Assembly (NCBI GenBank): GCA_964619535.1
Contig: CAZUEX010000001.1
Span: 186,001 to 250,000 of the forward strand
Length of the DNA: 64,000 nucleotides
Direction of reading: 5' to 3'
Source: Leptonema sp964619535
Lineage (GTDB): Bacteria > Spirochaetota > Leptospiria > Leptospirales > Leptonemataceae
Position 1 is the first letter of the stretch, and every line of letters begins with the position of its first letter. Positions 35,323 to 43,036 of the stretch are shown one piece after another. The notes under the pieces were generated by a model that did not search any database, was not told the DNA's origin, and saw nothing but the letters and a program-made list of their open reading frames with translations. The position numbers were made by a program, and so were the translations under genes.

Positions 35323-36636
35323 GTGAACTTCTCTTCTTCCGTTATGGCGGAATTGCGTCCGGGTGAGGTGGATTTCCTGACTGCCAGGCAGCAGATAGAA
35401 TCCGAGGCAGAGCGTTGTATCGGTGGCAGAGGCGGGATAGAAGTTCCTCGCGTTGTATTCGAAAAAGGAGAGCTGAAGGTGTCTTTTGCTCCTCCTGTGA
35501 TGGAAAAAGAGCACATCGTCGATGCACTTACACATCTAAAGACCTGTATCGAGAACCTTCGTGTGCATACGATGGAGCCTTCTTTTGTTGTTTTTCAATC
35601 CCTGGGCCCCAACCTTTACGAAACGAAACATTTTAGCCAGGGGATTAAATTCAAGTTTATTGATATCGGTTATCCACGAGTCGAAATTTCGCGTCCCGGC
35701 AACCTGGTTCAGGAAGAGATCCAGGCCATCATCGGCCTTTTCAAGATCTTTCACCCCACTACGAGCCAGGTAAATCCATCGGCAGTCCTTGCAAAACTCG
35801 GCGCAAGCGTATACGGACTTCCGGATCGTGATGACCATACGGAACTGACAGAGACATGGGATTCGATTGGCGGTTACGAAAAGACGAAGCAGGAAGTACA
35901 GGAAACGGTACTGATGCCGTTGCAGCATACTGAGATGTTTCACGAAGTATCGCGGCTTTCGCGTGGAAAGCCGGCCGATCTGCCCCGGGCAGTGCTTTTC
36001 GAAGGGCCTCCAGGAGTCGGAAAAACAACGATGGCACGCATCCTTGCCAGAGAGGCCGGGCTGCCGCTTGTCTATGTTCCGGTGGAAAACATTTTATCAA
36101 AATACTACGGAGAATCGGCCCAGAATATGGCCGCCATATTCGATGCCTGCGAGAGCTTTGAAAGGGCCATCCTCTTTCTCGATGAAATTGACTCTCTGGC
36201 CGGTTCCAGGGAAGAAGGTTTAATCGAAGCGACGCGCAGGGTGCTTTCGGTACTCCTGCGTAAGATTGACGGCTTCGAGTCCAAGAACGGAATCCTTACG
36301 ATCGGTGCTACCAACCGGGCCATGGACCTGGACCGCGCTCTTCTTTCCCGTTTTGACACAATCGTGCGCTTTCCGGTTCCCGATGCAAAGGAACGCGAAG
36401 CAATCTTTCGCAAGTACGTTCAGCATCTGAATGAACAGGAAGTGCGCGGACTGGCCGAGCTGGGGGAAGGGCTATCGGGACGCAACATTCGCGACATATG
36501 CCAGATGGCTGAAAGGCGCTGGGCCCGCCATCTGGTGATCGAAAAGGCTCCTCCCTCCGCCCCGCCGGCCTCCACCTACCTGGAGCTTGTACGCGAAAAG
36601 ATACGCGATCTGGAGTGGTTGCAGGTACATTCGTAA
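35323..36636 (+). CDS. AAA+ ATPase, FtsH/CDC48-like ATPase module with unknown N-terminal domain
   Basis: The product is 437 residues. Residues 1-170 are a beta-rich domain I cannot place. An AAA+ module follows at about 175-400: Walker A EGPPGVGKTT, a pore-loop-like YYGES, Walker B AILFLDEIDSLAG, sensor 1 IGATNRA, arginine finger LLSRFD, and sensor 2 in GLSGRNIRDIC. The arrangement is that of a classical AAA remodelling ATPase (spastin/katanin/FtsH clade) without a protease domain. It probably unfolds or disassembles an unknown partner bound by the N-terminal domain. The frame starts with GTG 35323; ATG 35344 is an alternative, and neither has a good ribosome binding site. Confidence 0.88.
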   Translation: MNFSSSVMAELRPGEVDFLTARQQIESEAERCIGGRGGIEVPRVVFEKGELKVSFAPPVMEKEHIVDALTHLKTCIENLRVHTMEPSFVVFQSLGPNLYETKHFSQGIKFKFIDIGYPRVEISRPGNLVQEEIQAIIGLFKIFHPTTSQVNPSAVLAKLGASVYGLPDRDDHTELTETWDSIGGYEKTKQEVQETVLMPLQHTEMFHEVSRLSRGKPADLPRAVLFEGPPGVGKTTMARILAREAGLPLVYVPVENILSKYYGESAQNMAAIFDACESFERAILFLDEIDSLAGSREEGLIEATRRVLSVLLRKIDGFESKNGILTIGATNRAMDLDRALLSRFDTIVRFPVPDAKEREAIFRKYVQHLNEQEVRGLAELGEGLSGRNIRDICQMAERRWARHLVIEKAPPSAPPASTYLELVREKIRDLEWLQVHS

Positions 36637-36652
36637 GAATGCACCCGCTGCC

Positions 36653-37846
36653 TTATTCTGTAACGATCAGGATCTCTACACGTCGGTTTCTGGCACGGCC
36701 TTCTTCGGTGTCGTTTGGAGCCACCGGTCTTGTTTCACCGAATCCCTTGTAGCTCATACGGTCGCCGTCCAGGCCAAGCTGCACAAGATGATCCAGCACG
36801 GCCCTGGCCCGTCTTGTGGAAAGATCGATGTTGTATTTTTTCCCGCCGGTGTTGTCTGTATGTCCCTGGATGCGGATCTCCCGGTTTGGATATTTTTCCA
36901 GGATCTTTTTGACCGCTTTCAGGGCTTCGATGGCCTCGGGGCGTAACGTGTCAGAATCCACGTCGAAGAGAATGTTGTTCAGGTCCAGGGCAACTCCCTG
37001 GTCTGTTTCGCGAACCGTTACGTTTTTTGAATAATGTCCTTCCACCTGTTCTTTGATATCAGCCGTCATGGTCTTTTTCTCTTCGGGGGTAATGCGGCGT
37101 ATCTTTTCGTACCACGATTTGATGCGGTAGGCGGATTCGCGCACGCTGCCGTCCTTCATGGTGAAGCGGTAAACAATCGTTTGCACATCATGGATGGGAA
37201 TGCCTTCTTCTTGAGAGAACCACATCTCATCGGTGGAACGCCCCTGGATGATGGAAACCGGTCCATTGCCGGGAACGACCTTGTGGTTTAGATTATATAT
37301 GAATACGATCTTGTGGGCCTTTCGTTCCTTTCCGTAGTAGTCCTTTACCGTTTCGGGTCCGATGTATTTGTAGCGAACCTGTAAGGGGATCTTGATCTTC
37401 AAACCGGGCAGGTCGATCGTTTCAAGGCCGGGCTGATCCCATACATCGCCTGGAGAGAGTGGGCGATCGGGAAAGGACGGAAGACTGCGCAGGTTGGGCA
37501 TGACATATTCGTCAGGAACCTCATACTGTCCGTTTTTTAGAATGCGAAAGCGGCTGTAGTAATCCCGATCCCTCTGGAATGGCCCCCGGCCGGCCGGCAT
37601 TCTGAAATACGTAAGGAAGGTGCCTTCCATCGTAGCACCCGTGTCATCCGAATCGACGGCCTTGAGAACAATGCGGTTTCGCTCATCCCGACCATGGCCA
37701 CGGCGTCCAATCAGTATATCCTGTTCTTTTCGGACGATGAGTACATCGTCTGTGGCCAGTTGAAACCGAAAAGCCGGGGAGGGGGCTTCCTCGGAGAAAA
37801 GCGCAGCCGGCAGGAATAAGAAAATTGCAAGGAGCCTGTTTCGCAT
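36653..37846 (-). CDS. OmpA-domain envelope protein
   Basis: The product is 397 residues from ATG 37846. The longer TTG-started frame is rejected because MRNRLLAIFLFLPAALFS makes a clean signal peptide. The middle region (about 25-270) is beta-rich with no recognised family. The C-terminal 115 residues are an OmpA-like peptidoglycan-binding domain: ILFDVDSDTLRPEA, IRIQGHTDNTGG, and RARAVLDHLVQLG with RNRRVEI at the end. These include the Asp and Arg that bind diaminopimelate in this fold. It likely anchors the outer membrane or a periplasmic assembly to peptidoglycan, like Leptospira Loa22. It converges on the AAA+ gene with 16 bp between stops. Confidence 0.9.
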   Translation of the reverse strand: MRNRLLAIFLFLPAALFSEEAPSPAFRFQLATDDVLIVRKEQDILIGRRGHGRDERNRIVLKAVDSDDTGATMEGTFLTYFRMPAGRGPFQRDRDYYSRFRILKNGQYEVPDEYVMPNLRSLPSFPDRPLSPGDVWDQPGLETIDLPGLKIKIPLQVRYKYIGPETVKDYYGKERKAHKIVFIYNLNHKVVPGNGPVSIIQGRSTDEMWFSQEEGIPIHDVQTIVYRFTMKDGSVRESAYRIKSWYEKIRRITPEEKKTMTADIKEQVEGHYSKNVTVRETDQGVALDLNNILFDVDSDTLRPEAIEALKAVKKILEKYPNREIRIQGHTDNTGGKKYNIDLSTRRARAVLDHLVQLGLDGDRMSYKGFGETRPVAPNDTEEGRARNRRVEILIVTE

Positions 37847-37964
37847 GTCCTGAATATCGGTATGCAAGAAAAAAGCTTAACGGACTGTCCGGGGCGGTAA
37901 ATAGATTGATAATCTGCGGTTTTCCCGGAAACTGACGACAGACATACATACATGGAAGTAAGCA

Positions 37965-38330
37965 ATGATCGTACTTGAATCCCTGGATCATATCTCTCTC
38001 GGCTCGTCGGATCTGAAAAAGTCTATCGAATTCTACGTCGATATACTCGATTTTGAGGTGGCCGAAGAGACGGATCGATATGCCGTCCTGCAGCTCGATC
38101 ATTTCAGCCTGCGGCTCAACCACATCGATGGCTATACCTGCCAGCAGGATAATCCCTCAGCCTTTTCGCTGTCTTTTACGCTGGACGTGGATGATTTTAC
38201 GAATGCCATTACAGAGCTCGAAGAAAAGAAGATTCCGATCGTGGTGGGCCCGGTTGTCATTGAAGGCGGAGAGTCTTTGATCATCCGCGATCCCGATGGA
38301 AACTGGATCGAGCTTTCTTATAAAGAATAA
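37965..38330 (+). CDS. VOC/glyoxalase superfamily protein
   Basis: The product is 121 residues, a single vicinal-oxygen-chelate domain made of two beta-alpha-beta-beta-beta modules. It begins LESLDHISLGSSDLKKSIEFY and ends ESLIIRDPDGNWIELSY. Candidate metal ligands are His9 near the N-terminus and the C-terminal Glu of NWIEL. The family includes glyoxalase I, dioxygenases and antibiotic-resistance proteins, so the substrate cannot be assigned. GGAAG lies about 7 bp upstream of the ATG. It is monocistronic, with terminators downstream. Confidence 0.88.
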   Translation: MIVLESLDHISLGSSDLKKSIEFYVDILDFEVAEETDRYAVLQLDHFSLRLNHIDGYTCQQDNPSAFSLSFTLDVDDFTNAITELEEKKIPIVVGPVVIEGGESLIIRDPDGNWIELSYKE

Positions 38331-38343
38331 ATAACGGGAAAAA

Positions 38344-38368
38344 GGTCTTATCAGGCCTGAATAAGGCC
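38344..38368 (-). terminator. Rho-independent terminator on the minus strand
   Basis: Read on the minus strand, GGCCTTAT (38368-38361) pairs with ATAAGACC (38351-38344) with one wobble. TTTTT follows at 38343-38339. It lies downstream of the small minus-strand gene at 38461-38679. Confidence 0.6.
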
Positions 38369-38419
38369 GAAAAAGGCGATGTTTGGCCCAGGGAAGGGAT
38401 GTTTAGCGCCCGGGCAGGA

Positions 38420-38443
38420 AAGGCCGGAAACACCGGCCTTTTT
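38420..38443 (+). terminator. Rho-independent terminator after the VOC gene, possibly bidirectional
   Basis: AAGGCCGG (38420-38427) and CCGGCCTT (38433-38440) form a perfect 8-bp stem with a 5-nt loop, followed by T up to 38443. On the minus strand the stem is followed by a shorter T-run, so it may act in both directions. Confidence 0.65.
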
Positions 38444-38460
38444 CGCGTTTAAAGGCCTTT

Positions 38461-38679
38461 TCAGGCCCGGACGTCTACATGTGAACCCTGTACCCGGTAG
38501 ATGTTCTGTGCATCTCCAGGGCGGATGGCGGAGGCCGCCTGGTCTTCTTGCTGGCGCTGACGGTTCGAGACGTCACTGCCGGGAATGGCCGCTGGATTCT
38601 CTACGTTCGGTCCCTGCTTCAGCGGGCGGTAGGCAGCGGTATTTCGCAATCCCAGCTCGGGAGATGTTCGGATATCCAT
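38461..38679 (-). CDS. Small hypothetical protein, 72 residues
   Basis: The frame starts MDIRTSPELGLRNTAAY and is rich in Pro, Asn, Gln, Ala and Ser, with no hydrophobic segment, so it would be soluble and perhaps disordered. No family was recognised. Support comes from the setting. It fills an otherwise empty 450-bp gap, its composition is protein-like where the opposite frame (38379-38681) is Arg/Gly/Pro-rich, and two terminator hairpins follow it on the minus strand. There is no clear Shine-Dalgarno before the ATG, which is the main reason for doubt. It is divergent from cmoB. Confidence 0.45.
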   Translation of the reverse strand: MDIRTSPELGLRNTAAYRPLKQGPNVENPAAIPGSDVSNRQRQQEDQAASAIRPGDAQNIYRVQGSHVDVRA

Positions 38680-38783
38680 AAAAGTAGTAATGCTCTTTTT
38701 TCTTTACCGTCAAGAAAAAAAAAGCAACAGCGCTTTAGTCTTATGTCCCTTGACAGCGGGGCCATAGCCTCTGGCCTGCCAGG

Positions 38784-39629
38784 ATGGTGCGCACATGGAT
38801 GGAGGATGGCTGTTTTGTTATTGAGCGCCAGCCTGCGGATCCCGACCAGATTCAGTCGACATTAAAGGGCCTGGCTCCTTTTCGTAAAGGCCCTTTTCGG
38901 ATCGATGGCGTTTTCGTCGAATCGCACTGGAACAGCGATATCAAGTGGCAGGTGCTCTATCCTGTACTGGAACGGCTTCTGCCGGTGTTACAGGGCAGTC
39001 GGTTACGTCTTGCTGATGTAGGCTCGAACAACGGTTACTATCTTTTTCGCCTGGTGGACTGGATGTTGCAGCATGATCCGGCCTGGACAGAGGGAGACAG
39101 GTTGTGCATGGCCTTTGATCCGGTGGCGGACTTTGAAGCCCAGTTTTCTTTTCTGCACGGTCTGTTGCCACATTATCCACTCCGTTTTGAAAGGGCGGGC
39201 TGGCAGCAGCTTACCGATTACGATCCCTTTGATATCGTTCTGTGCATGGGGGTTCTGTACCATCATACCGATCCGGCGCAGATGCTGCGCAAACTCCATG
39301 CCTCATTGCGCAACGGCGGTCATCTGGTCCTTGAAACGATGGTTGTAGCATCTCGATCGGATGGGCTGCCGTATGCCATCATCCCTCCTGGCAGATATGC
39401 CGGTGCAAAAGGAATCTGGCTGGTGCCGGATGTGCATGCCCTGACGGCCCTGCTGCGTCGCACGGGCTGGCGAAACATAGAGGTTGTAAACGTGCGGCAG
39501 GCCCTGGATGAACAGAAACGGTTTGGTGACTTTCCATCGTTTCGCGAGAAGCTTGATCCCGACGATGAAACGAAAACGGTTGAAGGACTGCCTGCTCCTC
39601 TTCGTGCTTTTCTGATCGCACAAAAATGA
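38784..39629 (+). CDS. cmoB: tRNA U34 carboxymethyltransferase (CmoB)
   Basis: CmoB transfers the carboxymethyl group of carboxy-S-adenosylmethionine to 5-hydroxyuridine at the tRNA wobble position, giving 5-oxyacetyluridine (cmo5U). The 281-residue chain matches CmoB through FRKGPFRIDGVFVESHWNSD, the SAM-fold motif LADVGSNNGYYLFRL, CMGVLYHHTDP and the ending TVEGLPAPLRAFLIAQK. It lacks about 40 N-terminal residues present in the E. coli enzyme. ATG 38784 is used; ATG 38799, preceded at a better distance by AGGA, is an alternative. CmoA, which makes the cofactor, is not in the window, but TrhO, which makes the hydroxyuridine substrate, is encoded two genes downstream. Confidence 0.9.
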   Translation: MVRTWMEDGCFVIERQPADPDQIQSTLKGLAPFRKGPFRIDGVFVESHWNSDIKWQVLYPVLERLLPVLQGSRLRLADVGSNNGYYLFRLVDWMLQHDPAWTEGDRLCMAFDPVADFEAQFSFLHGLLPHYPLRFERAGWQQLTDYDPFDIVLCMGVLYHHTDPAQMLRKLHASLRNGGHLVLETMVVASRSDGLPYAIIPPGRYAGAKGIWLVPDVHALTALLRRTGWRNIEVVNVRQALDEQKRFGDFPSFREKLDPDDETKTVEGLPAPLRAFLIAQK

Positions 39630-39669
39630 TTGCCTGCCCGTTTCATCCTTGCATAGAGGGGACATGAAC

Positions 39670-40215
39670 ATGATCCGCAAGCCAGTGATTGGCGTTATCG
39701 GACCGAACCAACCAGTCTGCAGTCGCGAAATCTACGATTTCGGCCTGCTTCTTGGACGCAGGCTGGTGGATGACGGCTTTATCATCGCATGCGGAGGCAT
39801 GTTCGGGGTAATGGAAGCGGTTTGCCGTGGAGCCCGCAATTCTCCTCTGTATACGCCTGGCTGTACGATCGGCCTGATTCCATCGATCGACAAGAATGCG
39901 GCTAATCCCTTCTGCGACATCGTTATTCCAACCGGTATGGGATTGGCCCGTAATATTCTGCTTGTGAATACCTCTGATCTTTTGATAGCCCTCGGTGGGG
40001 GTGCCGGTACGCTTTCTGAAATCACCTACGCCTGGCAGACGGGAAAGACGGTCCTCTGCTGTACTCAGTTTTCCGGATGGGCAGCCGAGCTTGCAGACCG
40101 TGCGCTGGATGAACGTATGGAAGATCTTCTGATTGGCGTGGGTTCACTGGAACAGATTCGCGAAGAGTTGAAAAAGCGTATTGGTTTAGATGGTGGATCT
40201 TTCCATCCTGCATAA
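39670..40215 (+). CDS. SLOG/LOG-fold protein, TIGR00725 family
   Basis: The product is 181 residues from ATG 39670, which has GAGGGG 8 bp upstream; an in-frame ATG at 39664 is nearly as good. The fold is a Rossmann-like SLOG/TIGR00725 domain: PVIGVIGPNQPVC, CGGMFGVMEAVCRGAR, GLARNILLVNTSDLLIALGG and GGGAGTLSEI, the last being a nucleotide-binding glycine loop. Relatives include LOG cytokinin-activating nucleoside monophosphate phosphoribohydrolases and DprA-like proteins, so a nucleotide ligand is likely. It lies between cmoB and trhO; a link to nucleotide or tRNA metabolism is guesswork from context. Confidence 0.85.
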   Translation: MIRKPVIGVIGPNQPVCSREIYDFGLLLGRRLVDDGFIIACGGMFGVMEAVCRGARNSPLYTPGCTIGLIPSIDKNAANPFCDIVIPTGMGLARNILLVNTSDLLIALGGGAGTLSEITYAWQTGKTVLCCTQFSGWAAELADRALDERMEDLLIGVGSLEQIREELKKRIGLDGGSFHPA

Positions 40216-40259
40216 TTGAATACAGTTGTCAGCAGGATAACGTTCATAAGGGTTGCCCT

Positions 40260-41090
40260 GTGAAAATGTATCAGTATTACAGGTTCCTGGAAGTAACCAA
40301 CGTGGCGGCAGCCGTTCAATGGTTCCAGAACGAAGCCGCGGAGCTGAAAGGTACGATATTAATCGCACCGGAGGGGATCAATCTCTCTGTGGCCGGCGAA
40401 GAAGTGGCCATAAAACGGTTCGTGCAACGTGTACAGGATTCCGATTGTCCCTGTCCTCCGGATCCGAAAGGAATCTGTCGCATCTTTAACGTCGATGGTA
40501 TACCTTATAGACGTCTGCGTGTACGAGAACGCAGGGAGATCATCACATTTAAACAGAAGGTAGATCTGTCTCTTAACGAAGGACATTATCTCAGCCCGGC
40601 TGAATTTCACGAGCGAATGAAGCGCGGTGAGGTAGTTCCCGTTGATACCCGTAATCTCTATGAGTCGCAGATCGGTACATTTCGCGGCGCTGTACGCCTG
40701 CCTGTGAATACATTTTCAGAAATCCCGCAGAAACTGGATGCGATCGAACCGCTGCGTGATAAAGAGATCGTTACTTTCTGTACCGGTGGTGTTCGTTGCG
40801 AAAAGGTGGTTCCGTTTTTGCGCTCGCTCGGCTTTACAAAGGTATGGCAGATCAGGGGAGGGATCCAGGACTATTTCGAGCAGTTTCCCGATGGGTTCTG
40901 GGAAGGGGAGTGTTTCGTCTTTGATGAGCGTTATTCGATTCTGCCCGATGGCAGCAGGGGGAAGGCACGTCCCTGCGCTCGCTGCAATCAGCCGGTTTAT
41001 AACAATCGCTGTGTTTCCTGCGGCCATACAGAAGCGAAACCGGATTACCGGTCCGCTGCAAACGTCGGCGAACAGCGCTCCGGTCAATGA
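40260..41090 (+). CDS. trhO: tRNA U34 5-hydroxylase, rhodanese-domain protein TrhO (YceA)
   Basis: TrhO catalyses the oxygen-dependent hydroxylation of wobble uridine to ho5U, the substrate of CmoB. The 276 residues follow the family. An N-terminal acylphosphatase-like domain carries LKGTILIAPEGINLSVAG. A rhodanese domain has VDTRNLYESQIGTFRGA and the catalytic cysteine in VTFCTGGVRCEK. A C-terminal zinc-ribbon-like tail contains CARC and RCVSCG. GTG 40260 (AAGGG about 8 bp upstream) or ATG 40266 starts the gene. Its stop overlaps the restriction endonuclease start (ATGA). With cmoB nearby it forms a wobble-modification cluster. Confidence 0.93.
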   Translation: MKMYQYYRFLEVTNVAAAVQWFQNEAAELKGTILIAPEGINLSVAGEEVAIKRFVQRVQDSDCPCPPDPKGICRIFNVDGIPYRRLRVRERREIITFKQKVDLSLNEGHYLSPAEFHERMKRGEVVPVDTRNLYESQIGTFRGAVRLPVNTFSEIPQKLDAIEPLRDKEIVTFCTGGVRCEKVVPFLRSLGFTKVWQIRGGIQDYFEQFPDGFWEGECFVFDERYSILPDGSRGKARPCARCNQPVYNNRCVSCGHTEAKPDYRSAANVGEQRSGQ

Positions 41091-42346
41091 TGCAGCCGTT
41101 TCTTTTTGACGAGGATGAGTCGTATCTGGACCGGGCAATTCGCTCGCTGGCCGGCTCACAGGATGCGTATCTAAAGTTTCTATCACCGAATGACCTTGGC
41201 CTGACGGGTTCGCATCAGGCGGGTATCTATCTTTCGCGTGAATGTGCTCCTCTCTTTCTTGACGGACGGAACGTTGAAATTGGACAGAACCTTGAAAGAG
41301 AGGTGGAGCTTCGTTTCGGAGAGCGACGCATTGCGGCTCGCTTTGTATGGTATGGAAAAGCCAAAAGAGAATGCAGGCTTACTCGCATACAGCCTCTTTT
41401 TCGTCCTGATCCGGCTCGCTATGAAGGATCGCTTCTCGTTCTTACTGCTGATAGCACTGCACGTTCTGATTCCCTGTTCGATACGGGCTGTAGCTTTCAG
41501 TGCTGGTTAATCGAAAAGGAGAACGAGATCCAGACCATTCTCGATTTTCTGGGCATAACGCCCGCTGAGACCAATCGTCGCCTGCGTTTCGATCTAAACG
41601 AAAGGCTTTTGCCTGAATTTCAGCGTCTGAACCTTACCGTCAGCGAGTTCCCATCGGGGAATGAGATCGCTCGTTGGTCGCAATCGATTTATGAGCGCCT
41701 GTATGGTCCGCTGGATGAAAACGTTGACGACATGCTTCTTCGATTGATCGAGATTGAGTATTCTCTGTTTCGTTTCTTCGAAAGAAAGCACTATCAACCT
41801 CTTATCGAGAAGGGTTTTCAGCGCATTGATGATTTCCTTTCGCTTTCTCTTGAAATCCATAATCGGCGCAAAAGCAGGGCAGGCAATAGCCTTGAGATTC
41901 ACCTTGCCTACATCTTTGAGCGCTGCCGAATTGCCTGTTCACATGGAGCGATAACATCAGATCATCGGCGGCCGGACTTTCTTTTTCCTTCGATTGAGGC
42001 CTATGAGTCTGCGCGCGATAAAAAAAAACAGGGCACAATCGCTGAATCAGCCGATGATAAGGTTTTCTTTCTGGCAGCAAAGACGACATGTAAAGACCGC
42101 TGGCGTCAGATTCTTACCGAGGCCCCTGGGCTAACTCACCGCTATCTGTTTACCCTTCAGCAGGCTATATCGAATGCCCAGCTCGATGAAATGACAGAAG
42201 AAGGTGTAACTGTCGTTATGCCTGACAGTTACAGACGAAAATTCGACGCAGAGAATCGAAAGCGAATCATGTCACTCAACGAATTTGTTCTTCTTCTCCA
42301 GGCTTCGGGTTGTGAGCGAAGCGATGCACAGGGATTATTTAACTGA
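41087..42346 (+). CDS. EcoRII-type restriction endonuclease
   Basis: The product is 419 residues and resembles EcoRII in both halves: an N-terminal effector-DNA-binding domain (about 1-165) and a C-terminal nuclease domain (about 185-410). The nuclease part holds the family hallmarks NRRKSRAGNSLEIHLAYIFE, RRPDFLFPS and FFLAAKTTCKDRWRQIL, then YLFTLQ, SNAQLDEM and VVMP. Asp in RPDF and Lys in AAKTTCK would be active-site residues of the PD-(D/E)xK fold. EcoRII cuts CCWGG after binding two sites, and the same or a similar site is likely here. No cytosine methyltransferase is encoded beside it. The start overlaps the trhO stop (ATGA). Confidence 0.88.
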   Translation: MMQPFLFDEDESYLDRAIRSLAGSQDAYLKFLSPNDLGLTGSHQAGIYLSRECAPLFLDGRNVEIGQNLEREVELRFGERRIAARFVWYGKAKRECRLTRIQPLFRPDPARYEGSLLVLTADSTARSDSLFDTGCSFQCWLIEKENEIQTILDFLGITPAETNRRLRFDLNERLLPEFQRLNLTVSEFPSGNEIARWSQSIYERLYGPLDENVDDMLLRLIEIEYSLFRFFERKHYQPLIEKGFQRIDDFLSLSLEIHNRRKSRAGNSLEIHLAYIFERCRIACSHGAITSDHRRPDFLFPSIEAYESARDKKKQGTIAESADDKVFFLAAKTTCKDRWRQILTEAPGLTHRYLFTLQQAISNAQLDEMTEEGVTVVMPDSYRRKFDAENRKRIMSLNEFVLLLQASGCERSDAQGLFN

Positions 42347-42367
42347 TAAACATCCTGTGTGTATAAT
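42339..42367 (+). promoter_or_regulatory. Candidate sigma-70 promoter for the lysine-tail protein gene
   Basis: TTAACT (42339-42344), a 17-bp spacer and a perfect TATAAT (42362-42367) lie 145 bp before the ATG at 42512. The -35 overlaps the stop codon of the restriction endonuclease gene. Confidence 0.45.
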
Positions 42368-42511
42368 TCTTTTATGCATCTATCTTTCTCTTCTGGCATA
42401 AATGCGTTATTCATGAAAAAAAACAGGAAAGCAGTTGCAAAAATACTCCAGCAGCGCTAACGGGTTATTCAGAAATAAATCAGCGAGATTCTGATTAACC
42501 GAGGAGCAGTG

Positions 42512-43003
42512 ATGGCAAGTTTTGTATACGACAAGAAAGAGTCGAAAGGAAGCGGTCGGCGCCAGTTTATCTTAAGCCGCTATGGTGTTCGCTTCCATTT
42601 CGGTCATGCAACGTCTGACTTCAACGAGAAGATGATACTCGCTTTTCAGAAGAAGTGCATGCAATGGCTTGATAGTCTGAGCCAGAAGGATGTCGATTTT
42701 TATCGAAACAACTATTATAAATCGACGGTATATATTGGACGAGCACGCGTAGAAAATGATATTGCAAAAGGCAAATTGAAGAAACCTGCCGTGAAGCCTG
42801 TGGCTAAACCGGTAAACAAGGATGCTGCCAGCAAGACGACGAAAAAGGCAGCAAAGAAAGCCAAAAAAACAGTCAAGAAGAGCATAAAGAAAACGTCCAA
42901 AAAGACATCGAAGAAGGCCTCTAAAAAAGTCGCGAAAAAATCTGCCTCCAAAAAGACAGGCAAGAAAACAGCGAAGAAGACCTCTAAAAAGGCAAAGCGC
43001 TAA
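42512..43003 (+). CDS. Small protein with histone-H1-like lysine-rich C-terminal tail
   Basis: The product is 163 residues. GAGGAG at 42501-42506 lies 5 bp before ATG 42512. Residues 1-85 are a globular part (MASFVYDKKESKGSGRRQ, then SRYGVRFHFGHATSDFNEK) with no clear family. The last 75 residues are almost only Lys, Ala, Thr and Ser in KKTSKK/KKAAKK units, like bacterial H1-type proteins that coat or compact DNA. Binding of nucleic acid through the tail is likely from composition; the role of the globular part is unknown. The neighbouring convergent gene codes for a similar tail at its own N-terminus. Confidence 0.8.
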   Translation: MASFVYDKKESKGSGRRQFILSRYGVRFHFGHATSDFNEKMILAFQKKCMQWLDSLSQKDVDFYRNNYYKSTVYIGRARVENDIAKGKLKKPAVKPVAKPVNKDAASKTTKKAAKKAKKTVKKSIKKTSKKTSKKASKKVAKKSASKKTGKKTAKKTSKKAKR

Positions 43004-43036
43004 AAAAAAAGGCCCTTCGGGGCCTTTTTTTTTAGC
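42999..43036. terminator. Perfect bidirectional rho-independent terminator
   Basis: A GC-rich stem with loop TTCG (GGCCC at 43011-43015, GGGCC at 43020-43024) is flanked by nine A and nine T and extended by GCT/AGC, so the whole 38-bp palindrome works on both strands. It ends the convergent transcripts at 42512-43003 and 43032-47405 and overlaps the stop region of each. Confidence 0.95.

Noticed and set aside
38379..38681. A 100-codon plus-strand open frame opposite the small minus-strand gene
   Set aside because: It is rich in Arg, Gly and Pro, runs through a terminator hairpin and lacks a ribosome binding site.
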